NCBI RefSeq assembly: GCF_040493455.1
Contig: NZ_JANFDA010000001.1
Span: 124,001 to 188,000 of the forward strand
DNA: 64,000 nucleotides
Direction of reading: 5' to 3'
Source: Microcosmobacter sp040493455
GTDB taxonomy: Bacteria > Bacteroidota > Bacteroidia > Flavobacteriales > Flavobacteriaceae
Shown piece after piece: positions 27,576 to 36,500 of this stretch. The notes under the pieces are model-generated. The model had not been told where the DNA came from and did no database searches. It saw only the letters and a list, made by a program, of their open reading frames with translations. Each line of letters begins with the position of its first letter. Position 1 is the stretch's first letter. The position numbers and the translations under genes are program-made.

Positions 27576-28648
27576 TGTTAAACAAATCTACCATAAAAGG
27601 CCGTGGCGCTCAGCAAAATGTTCATAATCGATTCTTTGAACACAGTCACGAAATACGAGATGATTTTCTAGAATATTGTGAGCGCGAAGGTGACCTAGCC
27701 GAGCATAACAAAACACTGTACTTAGAAGTATTCCCAAAAACCATAGTCAATAAAGTGACAAGCCCAGACATCGGGATGATGTACTCCATGAATCCTTATC
27801 AAGGCTGCGAACATGGTTGCATCTATTGTTATGCAAGGAATAGTCACGAGTATTGGGGCTATAGTGCTGGTCTAGATTTTGAACGTAGAATTCTTATTAA
27901 AAAAGATGCTGCCAAGTTATTAGAGACTTTACTCAAAAAGAAAAGCTGGAAAGCCTGCCCTATTGTACTTTCCGGAAATACAGATTGCTATCAACCTGCG
28001 GAAAAAAAGTTTGAACTAACAAGGCAATGTCTTGAGGTGTTTCTCAAATTCAAACATCCTGTTAGTATTATTACAAAAAACGCCTTGATACTTCGGGACC
28101 TAGATGTTTTAACAGAACTCACAAAAGACCAACTTATAAGTGTCAATGTCTCTATTACTTCTCTAAAAGAAGACACAAGACGTATCTTGGAACCTAGAAC
28201 TGCAACTATAAAAAGACGTTTGCAAACCGTTGAGTCTTTAAGCAAAAATGGAATCCCAGTTAATGTGATGCTCGCTCCTATAATACCCTCAATAAACAGT
28301 CATGAAATACTCCCTTTAGCAAAAGCAGTTTCAGAAGTTGGCGCCTCATCGATTGCGCATACTATTGTAAGACTTAATGGAGCAATAGGTGAAATTTTTA
28401 CCGACTGGATTAAAAAGAAACTCCCCGAACGAGCAGATAAAGTCCTTCATCAAATTGAAAGCTGTCACAACGGAAACCTTAACGATAGTCGATTTGGCAC
28501 TCGCATGCGAGGCGAAGGAAAAATTGCAGAACAAATTAATAGTTTAATGCGATTGGCAAGGCTTAAATACTTCAAAAATAAGTCCATGCCAAAATTAAAT
28601 ACTGAGCTTCATGAGCAATACAAAAATGGGCAAATGAAACTGTTTTGA
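27575..28648 (+). CDS. PA0069-type radical SAM protein, SPL-like
   Basis: 357-residue radical S-adenosylmethionine enzyme. The [4Fe-4S] site is CEHGCIYCYAR (about residues 73-83; CxxxCxxC spacing). It follows the lead YSMNPYQG, typical of the family related to spore photoproduct lyase (SplB). GNTDCYQPAEKKF and LAPIIPSINSHEI are other recognisable family stretches. The substrate is unknown; a DNA- or nucleic-acid-lesion role is only suggested by SplB kinship. A perfect inverted repeat abuts the start codon. The promoter of the next gene overlaps its stop. Confidence 0.88.
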   Translation: MLNKSTIKGRGAQQNVHNRFFEHSHEIRDDFLEYCEREGDLAEHNKTLYLEVFPKTIVNKVTSPDIGMMYSMNPYQGCEHGCIYCYARNSHEYWGYSAGLDFERRILIKKDAAKLLETLLKKKSWKACPIVLSGNTDCYQPAEKKFELTRQCLEVFLKFKHPVSIITKNALILRDLDVLTELTKDQLISVNVSITSLKEDTRRILEPRTATIKRRLQTVESLSKNGIPVNVMLAPIIPSINSHEILPLAKAVSEVGASSIAHTIVRLNGAIGEIFTDWIKKKLPERADKVLHQIESCHNGNLNDSRFGTRMRGEGKIAEQINSLMRLARLKYFKNKSMPKLNTELHEQYKNGQMKLF

Positions 28649-28673
28649 TTATTGTACGAAATTTCTATATTTG
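28645..28673 (+). promoter_or_regulatory. Promoter (TTG-N18-TATATTTG) of the lipoprotein gene at 28715
   Basis: TTG at 28645-28647 overlaps the stop codon of the radical SAM gene. TATATTTG at 28666-28673 follows after exactly 18 bases. Both elements match the Bacteroidota consensus, predicting an RNA start near 28680. Confidence 0.65.
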
Positions 28674-28714
28674 CGGCTCTTTAATCAATTTAATTTATTC
28701 AAATACAAATTTTT

Positions 28715-29476
28715 ATGAAATTCAACCTCACCCCGTTTATCCTTGGATTAATCACTTTATTTTCTTTTAGTTGTAGTAGTGACGACTCGTCAAATGATCC
28801 TTCAGATCCTCCAACTGAAATCCAAAGATTTATTGAAAGTATTACTGTAGTATCTGCTCAAGATCCAGCTGAAAATACAACTATAAACGTAACTTACGAT
28901 ACAGATGGTAAAGTAACTAGTGTTACTGATGGTGTAGACACAAACTTATTCATATACGATAATGGCGCATTATCTAACATTACTGGTGGTGGTGACAACC
29001 TTAATGTTTTAGAATTATATGACACACCTCAAGATGCTTTCGAGTTTGGAGAAGTTACTCAATACGATAACAATGGAAACCCAGTACAACTTACACTTTT
29101 AGACGAAGAATACGACTGGAATACAAACTCATATACTACAGTAGTTTATACTGCTGAGATTTCTTATGACAACAAGCCAAATCCTTACTTCTATACTTTA
29201 GATGCTGCTGGGATTATAGATGCTTTAGACAACATTGAGTTAAACTTTAGCTCAGATGTTCAGAACCCTCAATTGGTTCAAGCTAGAATGTTGTTGCCAG
29301 CTAACAATCCAAGCATGATCACAATTAAAGATGCTGATAATGTAACTACGCATACTGTAAACTTTGACTATGTTTACAATGCTGATGATTATCCAACTTC
29401 AGCTTCAGTTACAGCTACTGATGTAATGGACAATTCAACTAGCATCTACACTGCAACATACACTTACAGACAGTAA
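28715..29476 (+). CDS. Surface lipoprotein, unknown function
   Basis: 253-residue lipoprotein: signal MKFNLTPFILGLITLFSFSC, then an acidic start of the mature chain (SSDDSSNDPSDPP) of the kind that directs Bacteroidota lipoproteins to the cell surface. The body consists of YD/RHS-like beta repeats such as NVTYDTDGKVTSVTDG, YDNGALSNITGGGDN and YDNNGNPVQLTLLD. The tail reads YTATYTYRQ. Monocistronic, with its own consensus promoter and a strong bidirectional terminator after the stop. I do not know its ligand or role. Confidence 0.8.
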   Translation: MKFNLTPFILGLITLFSFSCSSDDSSNDPSDPPTEIQRFIESITVVSAQDPAENTTINVTYDTDGKVTSVTDGVDTNLFIYDNGALSNITGGGDNLNVLELYDTPQDAFEFGEVTQYDNNGNPVQLTLLDEEYDWNTNSYTTVVYTAEISYDNKPNPYFYTLDAAGIIDALDNIELNFSSDVQNPQLVQARMLLPANNPSMITIKDADNVTTHTVNFDYVYNADDYPTSASVTATDVMDNSTSIYTATYTYRQ

Positions 29477-29498
29477 GAAACATTTATATTCTATATAG

Positions 29499-29524
29499 AA
29501 AGAGCAGCCAAATGGCTGCTCTTT
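29499..29524. terminator. Bidirectional rho-independent terminator
   Basis: Perfect 11-bp stem (AAAGAGCAGCC with GGCTGCTCTTT), loop AAAT, A-rich before and T-rich after, so it works on both strands. It ends the lipoprotein transcript and the convergent PlsC-HD-GNAT transcript; its last base is part of the GNAT stop codon. Confidence 0.88.
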
Positions 29525-29994
29525 TATGTTATATCCTTTTCGAAGATAATCTTGGTTTGTTCTTTTTCGTTGGTATAAACTGAGATGATATCAAAGCCTC
29601 TCTTCAAGTTCAAAATTATCATTGGCTTGAATCGATTCATGGACTTTGTTCTTAATTTAGTGTAACCTTGCTCTCTCGCCTTTTCTTCCTGAAGCTCTGC
29701 CAGATACTGTCCAATTCCTTTTTGCCTATGAGATTCTCTCACGCCTCCAACCCAGCTATAAAAAGTATACTCATCATAGCGATACCCAATCTTGAAACCA
29801 ATTAGATTCGTTCCATCATAAGCTAATACAATAAGAACGTTCTGCTTAGTGTTGAGTCGTTCTTCAAAAAAATGAAGATCGGCATCTTCAAAAATAGATG
29901 TATAAATATTTTTTAAATCTTGAAGAGCATCTTGTTGTGGAATGCCTTCCAAAACCTTATATGAATAGTTATCGTTTCCCATCCCATTCGGCAT
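29524..29994 (-). CDS. GNAT-family N-acetyltransferase
   Basis: 156-residue acetyl-CoA-dependent acyltransferase. The acetyl-CoA-binding signature is VRESHRQKGIGQYLAELQEE (Q/RxxGxG/A type). Preceding strands are LIVLAYDGTNLIGFKIGY and YTFYSWVGG. The first ATG at 29994 overlaps the HD-hydrolase stop by 26 bases; an alternative ATG lies at 29982. Substrate unknown. Last gene of a three- or four-gene minus-strand operon. Confidence 0.88.
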   Translation of the reverse strand: MPNGMGNDNYSYKVLEGIPQQDALQDLKNIYTSIFEDADLHFFEERLNTKQNVLIVLAYDGTNLIGFKIGYRYDEYTFYSWVGGVRESHRQKGIGQYLAELQEEKAREQGYTKLRTKSMNRFKPMIILNLKRGFDIISVYTNEKEQTKIIFEKDIT

Positions 29995-30625
29995 AAAACT
30001 GTTCCAAATACTCCTCCATATACTTATGACGTTGTTCAGCTATTTTTTTACCAGTTTTGGTATTCATCTTTGATTTCAGGAGCAATAGCTTTTCATAAAA
30101 ATGATTGATGGTTGGCGCAGTCGATTTTTTATATTCTTCCTTTGTCATATTTAGGTTAGGAGGAATTCCAGGGTCGAACATTTTCCTGTTTTTGAAACCT
30201 CCATAGTTAAATGCTCTGGCAATACCAATTGCACCTAGAGCATCCAAACGATCTGCATCCTGAACCACTTTCAATTCATCTGAAGTCCATTGGTTTTTTT
30301 TATCTAGAGACTTACTAAAAGATATGTTTTCAATAATTTTTACCACATGCTCAATAACAGTAGAATCTACGTTTTGAGAAAACAAAAACTCGCGTGCTTT
30401 CATTGGGCCAATTGCTTCATCTCCATCATGAAATTTAGAATCAGCAATATCATGCAATAGCGCAGCGAGAGCAACAACAGTTGCGTCTACATTTTCAGTT
30501 TTAGCAATCAGCATCGTATTGTTATAAACACGAAGTACATGAAACCAATCGTGTCCGCCTTCAGCATTTTCTAAAGTAGTTTTTACAAAATCTTTTGTAG
30601 TCTCTATTAGCTTAGAATCACTCAT
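29969..30625 (-). CDS. HD-domain phosphohydrolase
   Basis: 218-residue metal-dependent phosphohydrolase. Motifs in order are H in HDWFHVLRVYNN, the HD doublet in ALAALLHDIADSKFHDGD, and the late Asp in VVQDADRLDALGAIGIAR. This is the YedJ-like single HD class that usually acts on nucleotides or phosphomonoesters. The start overlaps the PlsC stop by eight bases and the end overlaps GNAT, so the three genes are coupled. Confidence 0.9.
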   Translation of the reverse strand: MSDSKLIETTKDFVKTTLENAEGGHDWFHVLRVYNNTMLIAKTENVDATVVALAALLHDIADSKFHDGDEAIGPMKAREFLFSQNVDSTVIEHVVKIIENISFSKSLDKKNQWTSDELKVVQDADRLDALGAIGIARAFNYGGFKNRKMFDPGIPPNLNMTKEEYKKSTAPTINHFYEKLLLLKSKMNTKTGKKIAEQRHKYMEEYLEQFYAEWDGKR

Positions 30626-31355
30626 TAATAATTGCTTCTGTTATTGTGCTTTCAATCTGTTGTATTAATCCTTCTTTGTTTTCTAAATCAATTTCCAAAG
30701 GCTTGTGAACTGTGAACTTTAAATGTGCTCCTATTCCCATCGGAAACTTTCCATAACGCAAGGTCTTCCATGAATTATTTACAGTTATCGGAACAATCAA
30801 CGCATTGGGTACAGATTCAAATAAGGTTATCAATCCCTTTTTCTTGAAAGGCTTCGGAACGCCAGTCCTGCTTCTGGTTCCTTCAGGAAAAATAACTGCT
30901 GCCCAATTATTGGTCTTAACGCGTTCTCCAAACTCTTCTATCGCCTTTATGGATTGAACAGGGTTCTTTCTATCGATTAATGCGGAGCCTCCATGTCTCA
31001 AATTGTAAGACACACTTGGTATGCCTTTACCCAATTCTATCTTACTAATAAACTTTGGGTGATGCTTTCGCATGTACCAAATCAATGGTGGAATATCGTA
31101 CATACTCTGATGATTAGACACCATAATCAAAGGTTTATCTGTATCTATTTTGAATTCATTCTGAAACGAAAACCGAGTACCCAAAACATTAAGACTGCGC
31201 ATGATAAAAAACTGTAACCAGTCAACACTTATTTTATGTGCTTTGTACCCAAAAACGTTTTTGCAAAACCACTGAATCGGATGAAAAACAACTAAGGTCA
31301 ATCCGAAGCATAAGAAATAAAGTACAGTCAAAGGGTAGGCTAATAGCTTTTGCAT
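30618..31355 (-). CDS. plsC: 1-acyl-sn-glycerol-3-phosphate acyltransferase
   Basis: Inner-membrane enzyme of phospholipid synthesis that acylates lysophosphatidate to phosphatidate. In 245 residues the block I motif is VSNHQSMYDIPPL (H-x4-D), block III is IFPEGTRSRTGVPKPFKKKG, and block IV is VPITVNNSW. One or two N-terminal membrane segments are present (LTVLYFLCFGLTLVVFHPI). TAAATTTG at 31360-31367 resembles a -7 element but lies only four bases from the start codon. It may be leaderless, or read through from the lipoprotein upstream. Confidence 0.92.
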   Translation of the reverse strand: MQKLLAYPLTVLYFLCFGLTLVVFHPIQWFCKNVFGYKAHKISVDWLQFFIMRSLNVLGTRFSFQNEFKIDTDKPLIMVSNHQSMYDIPPLIWYMRKHHPKFISKIELGKGIPSVSYNLRHGGSALIDRKNPVQSIKAIEEFGERVKTNNWAAVIFPEGTRSRTGVPKPFKKKGLITLFESVPNALIVPITVNNSWKTLRYGKFPMGIGAHLKFTVHKPLEIDLENKEGLIQQIESTITEAIINE

Positions 31356-31374
31356 GAAGCAAATTTAGAAAAGC

Positions 31375-31812
31375 TTATTCGAAATCAGAGTTTAAAATTT
31401 CAATTTCATAAATTCCTGTCTGACATTCTGTGCTAAAATCCCAATTAGAGATTTTATTAATGTATTCATAATCAATTGGTATGCTATTTTTAAGCACAGA
31501 AAGACTGTCAATTCTCCAATGCTCAGAGAAAAAATCATAACTAAACGGATCTACTGGACAACATTTTCCACAATTGCCTCCACCTAAATAAACTATTTCA
31601 CTTTTCAACTCTGGCAATATCAAAACCTCTTCAATTAACTCATAATCTTCTTCTTCATTTAATCTATAAACCTGTACCAAAAGGTCATCATCCGTTGCAT
31701 TAGTAACGTTTAAATTATATCCATAATAGTAGTCACAAGATGTCAACGCTATAAGAGTCAATAAACAAATAATAGTATTTCTCAAGGCGAATATTTTTAA
31801 CGATATATTCAT
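31375..31812 (-). CDS. Small lipoprotein, unknown
   Basis: 145 residues from the ATG at 31812. The longer frame begins inside the terminator of the preceding gene and is discarded. Signal MNISLKIFALRNTIICLLTLIALTSC gives a lipidated Cys. The mature part contains a cysteine-rich loop (GGGNCGKCCPVDPFSYDFF) that might bind a metal or form disulfides. Nothing in it matches a family I know. Followed 19 bases later by plsC on the same strand. Confidence 0.65.
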   Translation of the reverse strand: MNISLKIFALRNTIICLLTLIALTSCDYYYGYNLNVTNATDDDLLVQVYRLNEEEDYELIEEVLILPELKSEIVYLGGGNCGKCCPVDPFSYDFFSEHWRIDSLSVLKNSIPIDYEYINKISNWDFSTECQTGIYEIEILNSDFE

Positions 31813-31852
31813 AAGATGCAAATCAACAAAAATGGTTGCGCCACAAAACAAA

Positions 31853-31877
31853 AAACCACGCTGCAAAAGCGTGGTTT
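31853..31877 (-). terminator. Rho-independent terminator of the bacilliredoxin gene
   Basis: Perfect 10-bp stem (AAACCACGCT with AGCGTGGTTT), 5-base loop, followed on the minus strand by TTTTTGTTTTGT. It begins 23 bases beyond the stop codon. Confidence 0.83.
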
Positions 31878-31900
31878 AAATATTTAAAAATCTTCTCTTC

Positions 31901-32311
31901 TTAGCAATGATCGTTATAAGCGTCCATAAGATTCTCTGCAATCATTTCAGCAGGACGTCCTTCAATGTGGTGACGCTCCAACATGTGTACTAATTCTCCA
32001 TCCTTAAACAATGCCATGCTTGGTGAGCTTGGCGGAAAAGGAATCATATATTCTCTTGCTTTATCTGTAGCTTCTTTGTCTACACCTGCAAAAACAGTAA
32101 CTAAATGATCTGGATGCTTTGCATTTTGCAAACTCAATCTGGCTCCTGGTCTAGCATTTGCTGCTGCACAACCACAAACCGAATTTACAACCACTAATGT
32201 AGTACCCGTTTTCGCTATTGCTGCATCTACTGCTTCTGTTGTATGTAATTCTTCAAAACCAATATTGGTTAAATCTTCGCGCATTGGTTTTACTAATTCT
32301 GCTGGATACAT
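31901..32311 (-). CDS. BrxA/BrxB-type bacilliredoxin
   Basis: 136-residue thioredoxin-fold thiol-disulfide protein of the BrxA/BrxB (YphP/YqiW) family. It opens MYPAELVKPMREDLTNIGFE, and the redox motif is the family CGC in VVVNSVCGCAAANARPG (about residues 50-52). In Firmicutes these proteins remove bacillithiol from proteins. Many Bacteroidota carry them too, so a low-molecular-weight-thiol role is inferred. Monocistronic with its own terminator; candidate -7 element TATCTTTG at 32348-32355. Confidence 0.93.
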   Translation of the reverse strand: MYPAELVKPMREDLTNIGFEELHTTEAVDAAIAKTGTTLVVVNSVCGCAAANARPGARLSLQNAKHPDHLVTVFAGVDKEATDKAREYMIPFPPSSPSMALFKDGELVHMLERHHIEGRPAEMIAENLMDAYNDHC

Positions 32312-32347
32312 ATCTCTTATTTAAATTAATTTCTTTTTAATGAATTG

Positions 32348-32355
32348 CAAAGATA
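32348..32355 (-). promoter_or_regulatory. Candidate -7 element (TATCTTTG) of the bacilliredoxin gene
   Basis: CAAAGATA on the plus strand, 36 bases before the start codon. No matching -33 TTG was seen. Confidence 0.35.
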
Positions 32356-32373
32356 CCAATTGTGTAACAAATC

Positions 32374-32406
32374 TTGGTTTTTATCGCCTTACAAATATTA
32401 TATTTG
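32374..32406 (+). promoter_or_regulatory. Promoter (TTG-N22-TATATTTG) of the TerB/J-domain gene
   Basis: TTG at 32374-32376 and TATATTTG at 32399-32406. The -7 element is embedded in a perfect odd palindrome, CAAATATTATATTTG (32392-32406). Confidence 0.5.
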
Positions 32407-32431
32407 GTCATAAATAAAATCTATAGCTTAC

Positions 32432-33229
32432 ATGAGTATTTCTAAGTGGATTGGCGCATCGATAGGATGGTCTTTTGGAGGACCAATTGGAGCCATTATT
32501 GGTTTAGCAATTGGAAGTGTTGTAGATGCCATGGCATCTAGTCAAAATAATCCGCTTTTGGGAGAGAGTGATTACTCTCAACGAACCAAAAGAAGACCAC
32601 AGCACAGAACAACTCAACGAACCAGAACACAACGGCAAAGAGCTCAGACACGTTCTGGAGATTTTGAAGTGAGTCTTCTAATCTTGGCATCTATAGTTAT
32701 AAAAGCGGATGGCAAACAGGATCAAAGAGAGTTAGATTTTGTACGCCGACAGTTTACAAACATGTATGGTAAGGAACGTGCTAACAATGCCTTTAAGCTA
32801 TTCAAAAACATAAGCAAACAGAATATTTCAACGCGTCAAGTGTGTTTGCAGATTAGAGATATGATGGACCATCCATCTCGATTGCAACTTATGCACTTCT
32901 TATTTGGAATTGCCAAGGCTGATGAAGTCGTTGCAGAGAGTGAGATTAAGCAGATCTATACTATATCTGGATACTTAGGAATTAGCAACAAAGATTTTGA
33001 AAGCATCAAAGCCATGTTCTACAACAGCAGAGAGCAAGCCTATAAAATTCTTGAAATTTCCAAGTCCGCTACAGATGATGAAGTGAAGCGTGCGTATAGA
33101 AAAATGGCTAAAAAATATCATCCAGATAAAGTTGCACATCTTGGGAAAGAACATCAAGATGGTGCCGAAGAGAAGTTTAGGCAAGTGCAGCAAGCCTATG
33201 AAACCATTCAACAAGAACGAGGGTTTTAG
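32432..33229 (+). CDS. TerB-like/J-domain (DjlA-type) co-chaperone
   Basis: 265 residues in three parts. A glycine-rich N-terminus (WSFGGPIGAIIGLAIGSVVD) may insert in or bind the membrane. A TerB-like helical domain follows (about 75-185, VSLLILASIVIKADGKQDQRE). A C-terminal J-domain (about 198-265) carries the HPD motif in AYRKMAKKYHPDKVAHLG. The layout resembles DjlA, a membrane-linked DnaK partner. Followed nine bases later by a 63-residue membrane protein. Confidence 0.88.
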   Translation: MSISKWIGASIGWSFGGPIGAIIGLAIGSVVDAMASSQNNPLLGESDYSQRTKRRPQHRTTQRTRTQRQRAQTRSGDFEVSLLILASIVIKADGKQDQRELDFVRRQFTNMYGKERANNAFKLFKNISKQNISTRQVCLQIRDMMDHPSRLQLMHFLFGIAKADEVVAESEIKQIYTISGYLGISNKDFESIKAMFYNSREQAYKILEISKSATDDEVKRAYRKMAKKYHPDKVAHLGKEHQDGAEEKFRQVQQAYETIQQERGF

Positions 33230-33237
33230 TCTAGATT

Positions 33238-33429
33238 ATGTATTGGTTAATTGGAATAGTCATTGTTTTTATCATCGCTTTTATAATCATAAAGCTAGCG
33301 TTCAATACTGATGAAAATCCAGACTCTCAACTTGGTATTTTAGAGCATCCTAGTGCTTTTGAAAAGTCAGGCATAGAACGTGTTGATAAAGCTGCTAAAA
33401 AAGATGATGTCAACACTCTAGAACTTTAA
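33238..33429 (+). CDS. Small membrane protein, unknown
   Basis: 63 residues: one N-terminal membrane helix (MYWLIGIVIVFIIAFIIIKL) and a polar tail rich in Asp, Glu and Lys. It starts nine bases after the J-domain gene and is probably in the same transcript. No family recognised. The 33430-33542 gap after it shows neither a terminator nor a clear promoter. Confidence 0.6.
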   Translation: MYWLIGIVIVFIIAFIIIKLAFNTDENPDSQLGILEHPSAFEKSGIERVDKAAKKDDVNTLEL

Positions 33430-33542
33430 GAACAATTTAACATCAACCCAAAATCTGAACCCAAAAAACTGGACGTATCTATTTAACAAGAAAAGACCTA
33501 CCTTTCTTTTAAATCTAAGTTCATTTTAAATCCATCAACCCT

Positions 33543-36500
33543 ATGCAAATCAAGAAATTTTTGGTTTTAGCACTCATCATTGCTTTAGCCGCTTCGTGCA
33601 AAAAGAAAGACACAGAAACAGATAATCTTTTCCGATTCAAAGATTTCATTAGCTACACAACTTCAGGACAAGTCTCTGTTACAGCACCAATAGAAGTAAA
33701 TTTAGCCAATAGTGTAGCGGGTTGGGAACTCGATCAAGAAATTGACGACAATATTCTATCCATAAAGCCACATGTTTCTGGTAAACTTATCACTAAAGGC
33801 AAGCGTAAGCTACATTTTATACCAGATGAGTCATTAGATTCAGATACAGAATATACTGTGACTGTAAAGCTCGGGAAGATCTATAACGACATTCCTTCAG
33901 AATTCAAAAACTATACGTTTCAATTCAAAACCATAACGCCAAACTTCAATATTGTGACTAACAGTTTGCAGTCCTATTCTAAAGAATGGCAATACATTGG
34001 CGCAACTATAAAATCTGCTGATGTTATAAAACTTGGAGATGCCAAAAAGCTAGTTAAAGTCACTCAAGATGGAAAGGAACTTAATCTGGTATGGGATGAA
34101 TCTGCAACTTATGAGAGAAATTTTGGTTTTAAAATAGACAGCATACATCGTCTTGTAGAAGATTCAAAAATTAAAGTGGTTTGGGATGGCAAACCTATTG
34201 ATGCAGATCATTCTGGTGAAAATGAAATCGTTATCCCTGGCAAAAACAACTTCACGATAACAAAGGTCGATGTTGTACAATTTCCAGAGCAATTGCTGAG
34301 CATCAACTTTTCAGACCCTATAAAACCTCAACAAAACTTTGATGGATTGGTCACTATTCAAAACAGTCAAAATCCAAGATTTGTTGTAGTGGGTAATGTA
34401 CTTAATGTCTATCCTAGCAATAAATTAGTTGGGAACATTCAGGTAGATGTCTTTCAAGGCATCAAGAATACTGATGACTATAAACTAAGAAACCCTTTTT
34501 CAGAACTTATCACTTTTGAAGATATAAAACCTCAGGTAAGACTCTTAAACAGTGGTGTTATTTTACCAAACTCCAAAGAGCTTACTTTCAATTTTGAAGC
34601 CGTAAATCTTAGTGCTGTAGATGTCAGAATCATAAAAATATTCGAAAACAATGTGCTTCAATTTCTACAGGAAAATGATCTAAATAGTAACAATCGTCAC
34701 GAAATTCGAAGAGTTGGTCGTCGTATTGCCAAACAAACAATACAATTACAAACCGAAGCAGAAAATAATGGAAAGTGGAAATCTTACGGTATAGATCTTT
34801 CCAAATATTTTAAAGCAAATCCAGGGTCTATTTATCGCGTAGAATTAAGCTATAAAAAAGCTTACTCACTATACAATTGCGAGAGCAATCCAAACATTAC
34901 CAATTCTGAAGATAATGAGGATTATTACGAAGAAGACTATTATGAAGATGATTACAATGATTATGCTGAAACAACACCTGAAGAAGATGACATAAGAGAA
35001 GAAGAGTATTGGGATAATCTTACTTACAATTATAGACGCAACAGATATTATAACTGGAGACAACGAGATAACCCATGCCATCAGGCCTATTTCAACGAAA
35101 ACAAAATAGTATCGCAAAATCTATTATCGTCTAACCTTGGTGTTATTGTAAAGCATGGTGCCAATAAGGATTATTACTTTGCTGTAACCAATATCTTAAA
35201 TACTAATCCAGAAAGTAATGCTACAATCAGGCTTTACAATTACCAACAGCAAGAACTAACGTCTGCTAAAACAGATACCGATGGTTTAGCACAACTGCAA
35301 ACTAATAATCGTGCAGCCTTTGCTGTAGTTACCAAAGGTGAAAATGCCACATATATTAAGCTTAGAGATGGCAAGTCATTATCCTTAAGTAAGTTCGACG
35401 TTTCTGGTCATCGTTTGCAACGCGGTCTTAAAGGATATATTTATGGCGAAAGAGGTGTCTGGAGACCAGGTGATACATTGCACTTATCCTTTATGCTGAA
35501 TGACAGTGGTAACAAATTACCTAAAGGGCATCCTATAAAACTTGAAATCACAGACCCAAATGGAAAACTAGCCTATAAAAAAGTAACACCAGATAACCTC
35601 AACAATCTATATACCTTCTCTGTCCCTACTTCTACAGAAAGTAAAACAGGGAATTGGAATGCTAAGATTTCTGTTGGTGGCGCTAAGTTCTACAAAGCCC
35701 TCAAAGTTGAAACCGTAAAGCCTAATCGCTTAAAAATAAAATTCGATTTCGACGAAGACATTCTATCGGGCAACAAACCGTTTCAAGGTGATTTGGATGT
35801 AAAATGGCTTCATGGTGCGCCTGCTAAAAACGTTAAGACGGAAATCAAAGCTAAGTTTAGCAACTCTTATAAAGGTTTTAAAGATTACAAAAATTATGTC
35901 TTCCGTGATCCTGCGAGAAAATTTCAAACTGAAGAGACTATCATTTTCGAAGGCAATGTCAATGAAGATGGTTTAGCCAAAATCAACAAACAACTCAGTA
36001 TTGGAAAAAGTGCACCGGGGTTATTGAATGCACAATTCTTGGTAAGAGCTTTTGAAAATGGAGGTGATTTCTCGATGGATGCATTCTCAAAAACCTATGC
36101 ACCTTATGATGCTTTTGTCGGTCTCAAGTCCCCTAAAGGTAGAGCCTATGGTTCATTCTTCACTAATGAAGATCAAACATTCGATATTGTAGTTGTTGAC
36201 CCTCAAGGAAAGCCTATAAAACGAGATGGGCTCGAGGTAAAGGTTTACAAAATCAATTGGCGTTGGTGGTGGAATTCTTCATACGATAATTTAGCATCAT
36301 ACGTAGCTAATTCATATCATAAGCCTTACAAAAACATGACGTTGAATACCAACGGCAAAGGCAAAACAAGTTTCACAATTAATATTCCAGAAAACGAACG
36401 TGGTCGTTACCTCATCAGAGTTGTCGATCCAAAGAGTGGTCATGCGACAGGACGTATTGCCTATTTCTACAGAAACTGGTGGCAAAACGCTTCTAATCAG

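Noticed and set aside
31813..31866. N-terminal extension of the 31375 lipoprotein
   Set aside because: It would begin inside the terminator of the bacilliredoxin gene; the lipoprotein signal starts at 31812.
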